Source: Balanoglossus misakiensis
Lineage: Eukaryota > Hemichordata
Length of the DNA: 64,000 bases
Reading direction: 5' to 3'
NCBI GenBank assembly: GCA_040954595.2
Contig: CM082592.2
Span: 3,596,001 to 3,660,000 of the forward strand
Shown: positions 1-10,388 of the stretch, one piece after another
Layout of the letters: every line of letters begins with the position of its first letter
Position numbering within the stretch: position 1 is the first letter of the stretch
Program-made: the position numbers and the translations under genes
The notes under the pieces: generated by a model
The model's database searches: none
What the model was told of the DNA's origin: nothing
Seen by the model: only the letters and a program-made list of their open reading frames with translations

Positions 1-126
1 CATGTGAAGGCCGTGAAGTCAACTGATCGGACATGTAAGATTTCGAAGGTCAAACAATGATGGGGGGCGGTAAGACAAAAATCTTTATTATCTTAATTGT
101 AATATACCTCATTCGCACTGTGGCAT

Positions 127-482
127 TTAAAGGGACAAAGTCTCTCTCTCGCTGCCCTTTTTTCCATTAATTATATTTGATACAAGACACCGTTTGTTAT
201 TCTACATGTGGATATATAGTGAATCAAAATTCAACCACACGCAACTTCCATCCCTCTTATAGACAGGAGAGTGAAAAAAACTCGCCAAAATGAATAATCG
301 TTCTTTACCATTTATTCATTTTGGGCGAGTTTTTAATCTCATATCATACAAATGGGATGGAAGTTGTGTGTGGTTTAACGTAGATTCACTATATATCCAC
401 ATGTACATTAACATAACCAGTGTCTTGTATCAAACATAATTAATGGAATAAGGGTAGCTGGAGAGAGACTTTGTCCCTTTAA
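127..482. mobile_element. TTAA-flanked palindromic MITE, complete copy 1
   Basis: A near-palindromic element whose two ends read TTAAAGGGACAAAGTCTCTC and its reverse complement, so TTAA sits at both ends. A second hairpin lies inside, around 265-345. A near-identical copy is at 60837-61195 and a half copy at 31518-31642. TTAA ends are typical of piggyBac-type target sites. No transposase is encoded here. Confidence 0.85.
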
Positions 483-689
483 GGAAATAATGTCAGTTTT
501 TTTGTGGTTTCGCTGTTTCGCAACTTCCACTTGCATATGCGGCGATTGACATAAGACAGGCCGGACCGCGTGACCTTTTCCACTTGGACATGAGACGTGA
601 AAAATTGAATGGTACATGTGTCAGTGTTCAGTGCACAAAAGAATCTTACATAAACCCATCACTGCCCCTATTAAAATGCATAGTTTGTG

Positions 690-1310
690 TGTTTTTGTTT
701 GTTTGTGTGTTTTTGTTTTAGAATACAATTAAAAGAAATTAAAAACAATATAAAAATATAAATAAAATAAAAACGAGATTACAAACAAAATTGAATAAAA
801 AGAAAATTGAAAAGAAAAGACGACAAAATAAAATGAAAAGAAATTAAAAACAACATAAAACATAAATAAAATAAAAACGAAATTACAAACAAAATAGAAT
901 AAAAAGAAAATTGAAAAGAAAAGACAACAAAATAAAATGAAAAGAAATTAAAAACAACATAAAAACATAAATAAAATAAAAACGAGATTACAAACAAAAT
1001 TGAATAAAAAGAAAATTGAAAAGAAAAGACGACAAAATACAATGAAAAGTAATTAAAAACAAAACAAAATAAACAAACATAAAAACGAAATTAAAAACAA
1101 AATTGAATAAAAAAATTTGAACAGAAAATAAAACAAAATACAATGAAAAGAAAATGATAAGAAAAAAGAAAAGAAAAATGAAAAGAAAATGAAAAGAAAT
1201 AAAAAAAAACAGTAAAAAATAAATAAAATCAAAACGAAATTAAAAAAAATGAATAAAAAAAATGGAAAAGAAAATGAAAAGAAAAATAAAGTGAAATGAA
1301 ATGAACATTT
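690..1310. repeat. A-rich low-complexity DNA with imperfect ~105-bp tandem period
   Basis: The plus strand is almost all A with scattered G and T, built from motifs such as AAAAGAAAATTGAAAAG that recur near 795, 897 and 1005. The phenylalanine-rich open frames on the minus strand are composition artefacts. No gene is seen between 483 and 1800. Confidence 0.8.
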
Positions 1311-1827
1311 TTTCACCCATGGACGAAATCTGCCGTGAGCCTACAGGGCTGGGACCATATTTTCGACCGGTGAAGTAACCTTCGGAAAGTCGCCGCAATA
1401 TCAATATTTCAGCAAATAATTCCAAAATCCATTTGGATGGCACGAACTAAGACATGTTAGGGGAGGTTTTCGCGTTTACATGATTTAAAAATAACGCCGG
1501 TCTGTGAGCGGCCATTCAAAATGCAACGGTCCTGATGGTGCGCTCTGGCTATCGTTTACAAGTGTTGCGTAATGTAAGTGGAACCAGTATCTGGTTTACC
1601 ATGGGGAGTCTGCAATCACAGACAGTGTACATGCTTTTGGTCTTGTCAACAGAACTGTAAATCTCAAGACCATGGCAGTTGGCTTAAGCCAATCGAAAAA
1701 TCGGAAATAAAATAGAGAGAAATAGTGTTAACAGCCCATCTCGCAAACATGCTTGAATCATTCCATAAATATAGGCCAAACAACCACGAGGCAGGGACCA
1801 TTGGATTAACACAGACTTAACTGGAAG

Positions 1828-2826
1828 ATGGGGATTCTGCAATTGCCGGACGACGTACTGGTCAGAATAATGAAGTTTCTACCAACAACGAAGCTGTATT
1901 TCGACATACGACGCGTGTGTCGGAAGTTTGCGGCAATTTGCCAGTATCCTGAGGTCTGGCAAAACATAAAGCTTTCCGCCTGGTGGCCGTATCTGACTTC
2001 ACCACAACTCGAAGATGTTTTATCTCGCGCAAGTAATTCGTGCAAACAATTAGACCTATCAGAAGCTTTGATATGTACAATTGACTTAGAGAATGACGAT
2101 GGCTCTTATACAAAGACTCTACAGTCTGCGGAAAAGTGCCTCGCGCATTTTGTCAGAAAGTCCACCGGTTTATCCCACTTGAGTTTAAAGGGATTACAGG
2201 TAAACGCAAAAGCGTATGGATCCATGCATGGACCGGAGGATGGATTTGGTTTCCTCAAATCGGCCAAAAACCTGCGTTCGTTGAATCTTAGTGGAACTGC
2301 ATTCTCCAATGATGATTTGGAATGGCTGACAAACAATAAACTACTTCGTGAATTGCATCTGTCAAACACAGACGTAAATTCACTTGACGGCTTCCCAAGT
2401 CTACCCAACCTGAGGAAACTGCGTCTGAACAACTTGGACATTGCGAATAGGGATCTAGAATATTTGGGAGCGTTGACTTCACTGGAATGTTTGTCGCTTA
2501 AGGGCTGTTTTAATTTAAAGATGGATCGTTTGCCGCCCAATCCTACTTTAAGGGTTTTGAATATAAGCAGTAGTCGGGCTTGGGGAAACTACGAAATTGA
2601 CGAATTGTCAATGGAATGGTTGACAAATTTCCCCAATTTGGTCGAATTTTACGCCAAGGGCCGTTACTTTAAACAAATACTGACATTTCCACGCATGACC
2701 AAGTTACAACGCATCGATCTGTGTGACCCATATCCTTTCAGAGAATATGACAAACAGTCACTGGAACACGTGTGTTCGCGTACTCCAAATGCAGAAATAA
2801 TTTTCAGTTCCTGGAAGCCTTACTAA
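1828..2826 (+). CDS. F-box/leucine-rich-repeat protein, copy 1 (C-terminally truncated)
   Basis: The 332-residue product has an F-box at residues 5-48 (LPDDVLVRIMKFL) followed by leucine-rich repeats at about 108-270, with LxxLxLxxT/N patterns. F-box/LRR proteins normally bind Skp1 through the F-box and recruit substrates to an SCF ubiquitin ligase through the repeats. A TATA-like ATAAATATA lies near 1766. Compared with copy 2, two small deletions close to codon 325 remove part of the C-terminus and alter the last residues. The gene could belong to the host or the viral block; it is intronless, which suits either a retrocopy or a viral gene. Confidence 0.85.
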   Translation: MGILQLPDDVLVRIMKFLPTTKLYFDIRRVCRKFAAICQYPEVWQNIKLSAWWPYLTSPQLEDVLSRASNSCKQLDLSEALICTIDLENDDGSYTKTLQSAEKCLAHFVRKSTGLSHLSLKGLQVNAKAYGSMHGPEDGFGFLKSAKNLRSLNLSGTAFSNDDLEWLTNNKLLRELHLSNTDVNSLDGFPSLPNLRKLRLNNLDIANRDLEYLGALTSLECLSLKGCFNLKMDRLPPNPTLRVLNISSSRAWGNYEIDELSMEWLTNFPNLVEFYAKGRYFKQILTFPRMTKLQRIDLCDPYPFREYDKQSLEHVCSRTPNAEIIFSSWKPY

Positions 2827-2969
2827 CTTAAAACATCTGTGTATGTGTCCCGGGCGATAATTGGCTGGATAGAAACTATATTAGACTATTATCATTGACA
2901 TACAATAGTATAGGCGTTTGAGTGTTTTTTTCTTTAATTTCATAACATTGTTCTTATGTATTCTGTGGC

Positions 2970-3140
2970 TAGTTACACTTTGCGAAACAGCGAAACGAAA
3001 CAGGGAAACGACGAAACCATTATTACAATAGGGGCCAGTCATCAAGACGGTGGCGTATGATTTTTTTAACGCCACCGTCTTGATGACTGGCCCCTATTTT
3101 ATTAATGGTTTCGTTGTTTCGCAAAGTATAACTAGCCTAT
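2970..3140. repeat. Fold-back element (hairpin) 3' of F-box copy 1
   Basis: GGGGCCAGTCATCAAGACGG is followed after a short loop by its exact reverse complement. Outer arms containing GCTAGTTACACTTTGCGAAA pair with TTTCGCAAAGTATAACTAGC. It is a foldback MITE that was copied along with the F-box duplication; the second copy is at about 4595-4760. Confidence 0.85.
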
Positions 3141-3403
3141 TCATGGTCCATATACAGTAGGAATAATTAGTTGAAAGTACAACACGTAAAGTTTCTGATG
3201 GTGTACATGCTTTTGGTCTTGTCAACAGAACTGTAAATCTCAAGACCATGGCAGTTGGCTTAAGCCAATCGAAAAATCGGAAATAAAATAGAGAGAAATA
3301 GTGTTAACAGCCCATCTCGCAAACATGCTTGAATCATTCCATAAATATAGGCCAAACAACCACGAGGCAGGGACCATTGGATTAACACAGACTTAACTGG
3401 AAG

Positions 3404-4486
3404 ATGGGGATTCTGCAATTGCCGGACGACGTACTGGTCAGAATAATGAAGTTTCTACCAACAACGAAGCTGTATTTCGACATACGACGCGTGTGTCGGA
3501 AGTTTGCGGCAATTTGCCAGTATCCTGAGGTCTGGCAAAACATAAAGCTTTCCGCCTGGTGGCCGTATCTGACTTCACCACAACTCGAAGATGTTTTATC
3601 TCGCGCAAGTAAGTCGTGCAAACAATTAGACCTATCAGAAGCTTTGATATGTACAATTGACTTAGAGAATGACGATGGCTCTTATACAAAGACTCTACAG
3701 TCTGCGGAAAAGTGCCTCGCGCATTTTGTCAGAAAGTCCACCGGTTTATCCCACTTGAGTTTAAAGGGATTACAGGTAAACGCAAAAGCGTATGGATCCA
3801 TGCATGGACCGGAGGATGGATTTGGTTTCCTCAAATCGGCCAAAAACCTGCGTTCGTTGAATCTTAGTGGAACTGCATTCTCCAATGATGATTTGGAATG
3901 GCTGACAAACAATAAACTACTTCGTGAATTGCATCTGTCAAACACAGACGTAAATTCACTTGACGGCTTCCCAAGTCTACCCAACCTGAGGAAACTGCGT
4001 CTGAACAACTTGGACATTGCGAATAGGGATCTAGAATATTTGGGAGCGTTGACTTCACTGGAATGTTTGTCGCTTAAGGGCTGTTTTAATTTAAAGATGG
4101 ATCGTTTGCCGCCCAATCCTACTTTAAGGGTTTTGAATATAAGCAGTAGTCGGGCTTGGGGAAACTACGAAATTGACGAATTGTCAATGGAATGGTTGAC
4201 AAATTTCCCCAATTTGGTCGAATTTTACGCCAAGGGCCGTTACTTTAAACAAATACTGACATTTCCACGCATGACCAAGTTACAACGCATCGATCTGTGT
4301 GACCCATATCCTTTCAGAGAATATGACAAACAGTCACTGGAACACGTGTGTTCGCGTACTCCAAATGCAGAAATAATTTCATGTTTCGGTCGGTTCCCAA
4401 TAGACAGCGAGGCAGAGTTCCTGGAAGCCTTACTACGTAAGAAACACCCTAACTTAAAACATCTGTGTATGTGTCCCGGGCGATAA
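3404..4486 (+). CDS. F-box/leucine-rich-repeat protein, copy 2 (full length)
   Basis: The 360-residue product is the intact version of the duplicated gene. The F-box is at residues 5-48 and LRRs run from about 108 to 270, ending in a further LRR-like stretch (FLEALLRKKHPNLKHLCM) that copy 1 has lost. It differs from copy 1 at residue 70 (K instead of N). A polyadenylation signal AATAAA is present at about 4899. It presumably acts as an SCF substrate receptor. Its target is unknown, and a viral or host origin cannot be decided from the sequence. Confidence 0.87.
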   Translation: MGILQLPDDVLVRIMKFLPTTKLYFDIRRVCRKFAAICQYPEVWQNIKLSAWWPYLTSPQLEDVLSRASKSCKQLDLSEALICTIDLENDDGSYTKTLQSAEKCLAHFVRKSTGLSHLSLKGLQVNAKAYGSMHGPEDGFGFLKSAKNLRSLNLSGTAFSNDDLEWLTNNKLLRELHLSNTDVNSLDGFPSLPNLRKLRLNNLDIANRDLEYLGALTSLECLSLKGCFNLKMDRLPPNPTLRVLNISSSRAWGNYEIDELSMEWLTNFPNLVEFYAKGRYFKQILTFPRMTKLQRIDLCDPYPFREYDKQSLEHVCSRTPNAEIISCFGRFPIDSEAEFLEALLRKKHPNLKHLCMCPGR

Positions 4487-4594
4487 TTGGCTGGATAGAA
4501 ACTATATTAGACTATTATCATTGACATACAATAGTATAGGCGTTTGAGTGTTTTTTTCTTTAATTTCATAACATTGTTCTTATGTATTCTGTGG

Positions 4595-4760
4595 CTAGTT
4601 ACACTTTGCGAAACAGCGAAACGAAACAGGGAAACGACGAAACCATTATTACAATAGGGGCCAGTCATCAAGACGGTGGCGTATGATTTTTTTAACGCCA
4701 CCGTCTTGATGACTGGCCCCTATTTTATTAATGGTTTCGTTGTTTCGCAAAGTATAACTA
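4595..4760. repeat. Fold-back element, second copy
   Basis: Second copy of the hairpin seen at 2970-3140, carried by the tandem duplication. The region 4487-5024 otherwise holds only the F-box 3' flank and an AATAAA signal. Confidence 0.85.
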
Positions 4761-5024
4761 GCCTATTCATGGTCCATATACAGTAGGAATAATTAGTTGA
4801 AAGTACAACACGTAAAGTTTCTGATGTACTTTCCGCCTGACTTAATCTTAGTATGGAACGGTTTTATTTAGTTGTAGTATTACTGTATGTATTAATAGAA
4901 TAAATATAATTATTATCTACTTGAATCGCCAGATCTCCTAGCTATTTATTCGTGTGGGCATGACAATGAATGATTGATTGATTTGAGAAAAGACAACTTT
5001 TATTTCGATATTTCACAGAAACTA

Positions 5025-6026
5025 TCAACCAGTTGCGATCATGTGATATCGATCCTCTCGCCTAATCCGGCGAGATATATACATTCCCATAAAAACGACT
5101 GTCAGGATGTACAATGGTAATCCGATACCCACACTCAATGCGATGATGGTGGTATGGTGTCTCTCGTTTGATTTAGATAGCTTAGTGTCAAAAATCGAGC
5201 AATCACTTTTCACAATTCGAGCACGCAACGAGCGCTCTAAATCACCACAAGACCAATTGCCGGTTGCGTTGGCGTGGTCACATTTACAACGGCAAATGTT
5301 ATAAGTACATTTATACACGGCAGACCCACGAATGTCATTTTCTGTCTGCTGACACGATTGTTCAATGTCTGTGGTCAAGTTTCTACACCTGAGTCGTAAA
5401 TTCTCATTCTGATGACAAACACATGGCTCCCTAGACACGTTCAAGCTACACAATTGTTCATTTATGAGTAATGTCCAATTCCCATACTCTTTCCACAAAA
5501 CTTCGCGAGAACCGCACTTTTTTGTCACATTATGGCGATTTTCAACCCACACGTCGATTTTACTATCGCGTGCCTGGTTTGTGCACAAATTTGGAATCAA
5601 TTTGACTCGGATAGGTTTCCGTTTCACATCTCGGCATACTGGGAAACCATCTGTACACACACACCTACAAAAAGCCAAATTGCATAGAAATGTTTCGATT
5701 CCTCTGTCGTTCGATAATATGGAACAATTCCCCTTGATGTCGTCGGGTAATAACCTGCAAAGTGGGGTCGTTGTTGAGTTGCCATCGAGCTCCAGGCATG
5801 AACATTGATCGATCGGATGCCCGAAATCACATGCTGGCGTGTCAAGTGTTCTTGTCCACACTCCGCGCCATTTCCATAATATAGTATAATGGATACATTC
5901 TTGGCCCAAATGTTGCGTTGCACTCCCAGAGTTGGAGATGCCAGGTGGCTGCATCACATCCGAATCTCCGGAGGCGCAATATCTCATAAACCAGATCGCT
6001 AACAGCACCTGGATTAAGATGCACAT
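5025..6026 (-). CDS. Type I membrane glycoprotein, cysteine-rich (CxCxC family)
   Basis: The 333-residue protein starts with a signal peptide (residues 1-20, hydrophobic ILIQVLLAIWF) and has a transmembrane segment at about 293-315 (IIALSVGIGLPLYILTVVF), followed by a short basic tail (RRIRRED). The ectodomain is cysteine-rich with several N-glycosylation sequons. It repeats a module of paired cysteines ending in CRCKC or CRCVC followed by a short spacer and another cysteine. The same module recurs in the 865-residue protein at 50347-52944, so the two are one family. A surface glycoprotein role (attachment or immune interaction) is inference only. Confidence 0.8.
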   Translation of the reverse strand: MCILIQVLLAIWFMRYCASGDSDVMQPPGISNSGSATQHLGQECIHYTILWKWRGVWTRTLDTPACDFGHPIDQCSCLELDGNSTTTPLCRLLPDDIKGNCSILSNDRGIETFLCNLAFCRCVCTDGFPVCRDVKRKPIRVKLIPNLCTNQARDSKIDVWVENRHNVTKKCGSREVLWKEYGNWTLLINEQLCSLNVSREPCVCHQNENLRLRCRNLTTDIEQSCQQTENDIRGSAVYKCTYNICRCKCDHANATGNWSCGDLERSLRARIVKSDCSIFDTKLSKSNERHHTTIIALSVGIGLPLYILTVVFMGMYISRRIRREDRYHMIATG

Positions 6027-6104
6027 TATGCGTGTGTGCTGACAGAGTGTCCGCTATATCATTAATGATTACTTTTTAAACTTGCGCTATGGGTAATTCT
6101 TTTT

Positions 6105-6160
6105 GTTTTCGTCAACTCATTTGTGGTGGCTTAACAAGTCGCCGTAGCTGTCACTTTGAC
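6105..6160 (-). pseudogene. Remnant of the 3' end of a paralogue of the 412-residue gene
   Basis: On the minus strand this short stretch encodes QSDSYGDLL and a stop shortly after, matching QSDSCDDLL at the C-terminus of the gene at 7074-8312. At DNA level TTAACAAGTC and AGCTGTCACTTTGA are shared in the same order. The rest of the copy is missing and a transposon-like element lies directly upstream (6170-6575). Confidence 0.55.
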
Positions 6161-6169
6161 TATGTATAT

Positions 6170-6575
6170 TCACATATCCCTCTGGAGAGGGGGCGGCGGG
6201 AGAATTGAGGGGCGGGATTTTAAACGGTTGAGGGTATGTAAGGGGGGGGGGAGATTTTAAATAATATTTACTTGGAGTCCACGAAAATGCAGTTTCGCAC
6301 TGTTCCCCAACACAGAATACTAAAAAAATAAAAACAATGTTCAGCTTTAAAACCTACTGATGAGGGGAAACATCAGTTTAAAATTCTTTTCATGGGAGTG
6401 CTGTTTTTCTTTTTGACAAGATAGATAGGTGACGTGAAATAAGGTTGGGGGGAGGGGATTTCAGAATGTTGGCAGTTCGGAAGGGGGTTTTCAACATATT
6501 TTTGGTTGTGAAAATTAGCAGTAACAAACATTGAATTATCCCACCCCCAAATATGTTTGTGAATGAAGCATTAAA
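6170..6575. mobile_element. G-rich MITE, degraded copy related to 53206-53996
   Basis: It contains the same blocks as the complete element at 53.2 kb: CTCTGGAGAGGGGGCGG at one end, GAGTCCACGAAAATGCAGTTTCGC inside (shortened here to key parts), and GTTTGTGAATG at the other end. The terminal repeats are eroded. No gene is seen from 6161 to 7073. Confidence 0.6.
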
Positions 6576-7073
6576 CAAGGGTTTCTGTAGCGGACGGTTC
6601 TGTGAAGGTCACGCAAGCCGGTTACATAACGGAAATCCCGTGTGACCGCCACATTCAGGGCTGACTTAAAACCCCGGTGCGGAAAGTGCCGGGGTTCGGA
6701 TTAACGTGTGTTTGTATAGTTGTTTATTTGGGAGTGGTCGTCGTGCATAATGACTGTGTAATTGCTCTCATGTACACAGAAAATAATTGAACACTTCACA
6801 CTTCTACGCGATTGACAACTGTTTGAATGGCGTGGTTATTGTTTCCCAGGGACGCTTCTGAAAAGCACTGAAACCAGATTTCTCCCAAAATCATCGTTGT
6901 TTCATAAGCTCGTGTTCTTTTTCGTCGATAACTGTATGTTGTGCGTGTTTATAAAGCCAACTACTGTCGTTGTGTGGTGTAATTCTTTATGCTTGGACCT
7001 GTTTGGGCCGATTCTCATAGAGCCGAGATCGTTGGCCCGCACCGGGGTTTAAACACAACTTTCATATCATGAC

Positions 7074-8312
7074 TCATTCGGGCCATGTTAACAAGTCGTC
7101 GCAGCTGTCACTTTGAGCAGAGGAGAGTCCTCTGGTAACAATATCTTCATCAGAAAATCCGCTGGAGCTCGAATCATCTCCTTGATCGACGTCGTCAGAA
7201 AATGTGTAAAAGATCTCCTTGGGTAGAACCAAAGAATAAAGAATATCATTGTGTGTATTGCCGTACGCAATTATCTTATATTCAAGATTGACAATAAACT
7301 GCCTGGGACTCGACAAGTTGTGATCGTAATATTTGTTGAGCGAGAGTGATAATTTTTTGCCTCTGATATCATTAACGCCACTATCAAGGCATAGACGTTC
7401 CATCCAGGCAACAAATAAAGTGATCGCTTTGAACGGTATAACCAAAGCAACACATTCTCCCTTGGCATCATGCCGCGTGGGGAAATCTCGGAATCCTGTC
7501 CGACTATTCTCTTCTAAGAGTTTCCCATCGAAAGCTTTGTCTAAGGATCTTTTGACATTACTATTCAAAACAGCGTGAATAAGCATAGTCTGCAGATCAT
7601 CAAATTGGTATCTGTCATGAGTGTTAATCAAGACTTTTAGCTGGCCATCTTCACTGCAAATTTTGTGACGGGAGAAATCACTTGTGTCCACCGAGAATCC
7701 TTTCTGATTCAACAAGAAATGCAGTGGTGACCCAACGAAATTAAATGTGTTTGTCTCCTTGATTTTGCCCTCTTCTTGGCCATAAAACAACCCTCGTGTG
7801 AGAATGTTTGATATGATGCCGTGACTGGATATATGCATTACGTCATTCGACGTAACCAATATACCTCGTCCGGCGGCAGTCTTATTTCTGATCATGTATT
7901 CTGGAAATAACGTTGTCTTGTTACCAGTCGCTGCCGGAATTACGAGTGCCTTATTACAACCGCTAGAATCCGCCAAGCAAACTGACCAAGTGTACATGTA
8001 ATTGTCATAGTCTCGGTTGACAGATTCCTGGAGTCGCACATCGGCCTTTTCTAGTACCCACCATTTTGGCAAGGGGCCATCTGTAAAATCCTCTCCTACA
8101 TCGTCACCAGAAATTATTACATCTCTAGAAGATATTGACGTATTACTGACCGTGTGCTCACTCCATTTCTCCTTATCAATACCACCGACGCGGTACGAGT
8201 AGCTCCTTTCACTGTCACTTGTTTCAAATGCTGTGAAAGGAGTGTTCGCCGTTACCACTAGGGAACGCGAGATTGACCTATGTACCCACCTATTCGCTTT
8301 GACGTAGGCCAT
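7074..8312 (-). CDS. Uncharacterised 412-residue protein with acidic serine-rich tail
   Basis: A single uninterrupted frame beginning at an ATG inside GGCCATGATTT. I do not recognise a family. There is no signal peptide or transmembrane segment, so a cytosolic or nuclear protein is likely. The C-terminus (about residues 365-408) is acidic and serine-rich (DDVDQGDDSSSSGFSDED), a pattern common in phosphorylated viral regulatory proteins. TATA-like sequences lie just upstream on the minus strand (around 8320-8345). A fragment of a paralogous C-terminus survives at 6105-6160, so the gene once had a neighbouring duplicate. Confidence 0.7.
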   Translation of the reverse strand: MAYVKANRWVHRSISRSLVVTANTPFTAFETSDSERSYSYRVGGIDKEKWSEHTVSNTSISSRDVIISGDDVGEDFTDGPLPKWWVLEKADVRLQESVNRDYDNYMYTWSVCLADSSGCNKALVIPAATGNKTTLFPEYMIRNKTAAGRGILVTSNDVMHISSHGIISNILTRGLFYGQEEGKIKETNTFNFVGSPLHFLLNQKGFSVDTSDFSRHKICSEDGQLKVLINTHDRYQFDDLQTMLIHAVLNSNVKRSLDKAFDGKLLEENSRTGFRDFPTRHDAKGECVALVIPFKAITLFVAWMERLCLDSGVNDIRGKKLSLSLNKYYDHNLSSPRQFIVNLEYKIIAYGNTHNDILYSLVLPKEIFYTFSDDVDQGDDSSSSGFSDEDIVTRGLSSAQSDSCDDLLTWPE

Positions 8313-9856
8313 GATTTATACGGAGCAACCCCATCAACTTAAATATATCCGTTTCATATCAATGAATGACACTCGATCGTCATGTTTGCACATTTAATCC
8401 AAACTGTACGTTTTGGATAACAAAAACTCACATGAATTTGTCATACAGTCCAGGGATCGTGTTAACGCAGAATTCCGCGTCCGGGACGCAAGCTTTTTTG
8501 CTGTGATGTCTGCGTCCGGGGAACCCCAGCTGAGCGCACACTGCAGTAATTAATGATCGTCTTGTAATTTTAAATTGTTTATTCAAAAACGCTTTTACGG
8601 CTTGCTAATCCAGAAGAATGACACTTGTAAACAAAAACAAAGTGTGAAATAATCATTTGACTAAAGCATGTTAGAGTTTTCCTGACAACAAAAGAAAAAC
8701 TGGCTTCGTTTTTTCTTTGGCAGGTCCGCCAATTGCCTTGTCAACAAGTTGTGAACGATGTGTCATTAATTAGGGGCCGATGTCGAGAGCGGGTGGTCGC
8801 GCGCGATCGCGGGACGTACCCATGCAGCCGGCCGACTGCATCGAGCGGTGGACCCGATGTACCGCGCACGGTCAATCGAACGCGCGTGACCTTGTTTTCG
8901 ACAGTTCAGCGGGTGTCTTTGTTGACTCTCTGTGTTTGATTTCCGCAAAAAAAGAAAATTTCTCGCTTTTGATTATGCTTTTTACAGCCTGTCTATCTTC
9001 ATTGGTGTACATGTAATCCTTTCACCCGTTTTCGCTTGAAAATCTTTGATTTATCCGACTCCATGTAGCTGGACTGGGTTAAATATGGGGGCAAAACTCG
9101 TCACTCTGACAATGATAGCTATGCATCGCTTCCTCACTGTGGTTCCCCGTATAAACACAGGGGGCTCTCCCTCCGCGATTTTATTGTTTGTTTGTTATTG
9201 TTGTTGTTATTGATTGGCAAAATCTTTTTCTCAAGCTATGTCAAACTTCAATGAACAGAAAGCCAGAAGGAAATTACTTTATAATAAAAAATGAAACGTT
9301 CATAGAAAATGAAAATAAATGTGGAAATACGCTTAAATTGTGATGTTGACTTCGCCAGTAAGTGTGTGGCGAGTACGTATGTGTTATAATATATTGAAAA
9401 AATGGGGACCCACAAAAATATTTAGGGACCCCTGATTTTCACAAGGAAGGGGTCCCAGGGACTCCAAGATTTTGAGGCCTAGCGCAATCCCTGAATACAC
9501 GTATATCCCCGCACCAGAATAAAGGCTGTTCCCATTATTGACCACCCTCCCCTTATATGACATGCAACTATTGGCAAGGCGGGGGCATGACGGTGATCTT
9601 CTATGAATTGTCTATCTCCCCCCCCCCTCCCCTCAACCTCCTTGCCGGGTGAGATAATCGTGCTCACACGTCAGTTTAGTAACAGCGCGTTTAACAGAGA
9701 TTTCTCATATGTATTCAGTTCTATTGTCAACTATAACTGATTCGATCTCCGTCACATGTCTGTAGTCTCAATTTTCAAACTATTGGAAGGGCTCTTTGCT
9801 AACAAGCGTGTATTGGAAATATGTCAAATACAATACTAATATACTGTAATATAAGA
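8313..9856. other. Intergenic region with a dispersed repeat; no gene seen
   Basis: No convincing coding frame. Positions 8772-8965 are homologous, in inverted orientation, to 13882-14072; both hold GGTCGCGCGCGATCGCGGGA and a TTTGATTTCCGC block followed by GAAAATTTCTC. The remainder is AT-rich with C/G homopolymer runs (about 9615). Confidence 0.7.
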
Positions 9857-10330
9857 CTAGATGCATAGACGGACACTCCAGTGAAGATTATCATCACATA
9901 TTATGTACAGGTACATATGTAACCCCTTGGTGAGTTCCACGTTAAAATCTGCATGACAGAAAGATGAGTTTTGTTTACTGCACATTGTCGACGAAATTGC
10001 ATCGGGAGGAGAGATTAATTCTATCACGCATCGTTCAGCGACAATATCTGGTCTAAACGTGACCTTTATAGCCCACAGGTAGACATTGCAGATTGCTTGT
10101 ACACCCACAGATTCAACGAAAGGGCCAAGTTTGTCCGGAATGAACATCCACTCTGGTTTCACCGTATCTGTGGTCGCTCCTTGTCTCACGGGAGTCAATA
10201 CAGGGACAGACAAGACGCACGTGACAAAAAGGCACCCCACAAAATACACCAAACAAGCAACTTTAGTCCCGTCCGACTTCACTGGTTCATCGTCCAGTAA
10301 ACGGGTGATGAAATCTTCATCTTCCTCCAT
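9857..10330 (-). CDS. Small type II membrane protein with cysteine-bearing ectodomain
   Basis: The 157-residue product has an acidic N-terminus (MEEDEDFITRLLDDEP), one hydrophobic segment at about residues 25-46 (CLVYFVGCLFVTCVLSVPVL) and a C-terminal domain of about 110 residues with seven cysteines and one NSS sequon. That order suggests a type II membrane protein with its C-terminus outside. I looked for TNF-ligand features because of the topology but see no convincing match. It shares a 58-bp divergent promoter gap with the secreted protein gene starting at 10389. Confidence 0.65.
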   Translation of the reverse strand: MEEDEDFITRLLDDEPVKSDGTKVACLVYFVGCLFVTCVLSVPVLTPVRQGATTDTVKPEWMFIPDKLGPFVESVGVQAICNVYLWAIKVTFRPDIVAERCVIELISPPDAISSTMCSKQNSSFCHADFNVELTKGLHMYLYIICDDNLHWSVRLCI

Positions 10331-10388
10331 TTCACGCAGTTACAGGGAGGAGATATGTTAATGTATTTTAATACATAGTGACAACGTC

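Larger units (their letters stand above)
1625..4828. repeat. Tandem segmental duplication, unit about 1.58 kb
   Basis: The sequence from 1625 to about 3170 is repeated from 3201 to about 4828, covering promoter, coding region and 3' flank of an F-box gene. The copies are nearly identical apart from one substitution (codon 70 of the genes) and two small deletions near the 3' end of the first gene, so the duplication is recent. Confidence 0.95.

Noticed and set aside
779-1316. Phenylalanine-rich open frames on the minus strand
   Set aside because: They follow from A-rich low-complexity DNA; no start context, no domain and near-repeat composition.
9857-10330. TNF-type ligand
   Set aside because: Type II topology fits but the C-terminal domain lacks the strand pattern and conserved aromatic ends of TNF ligands.
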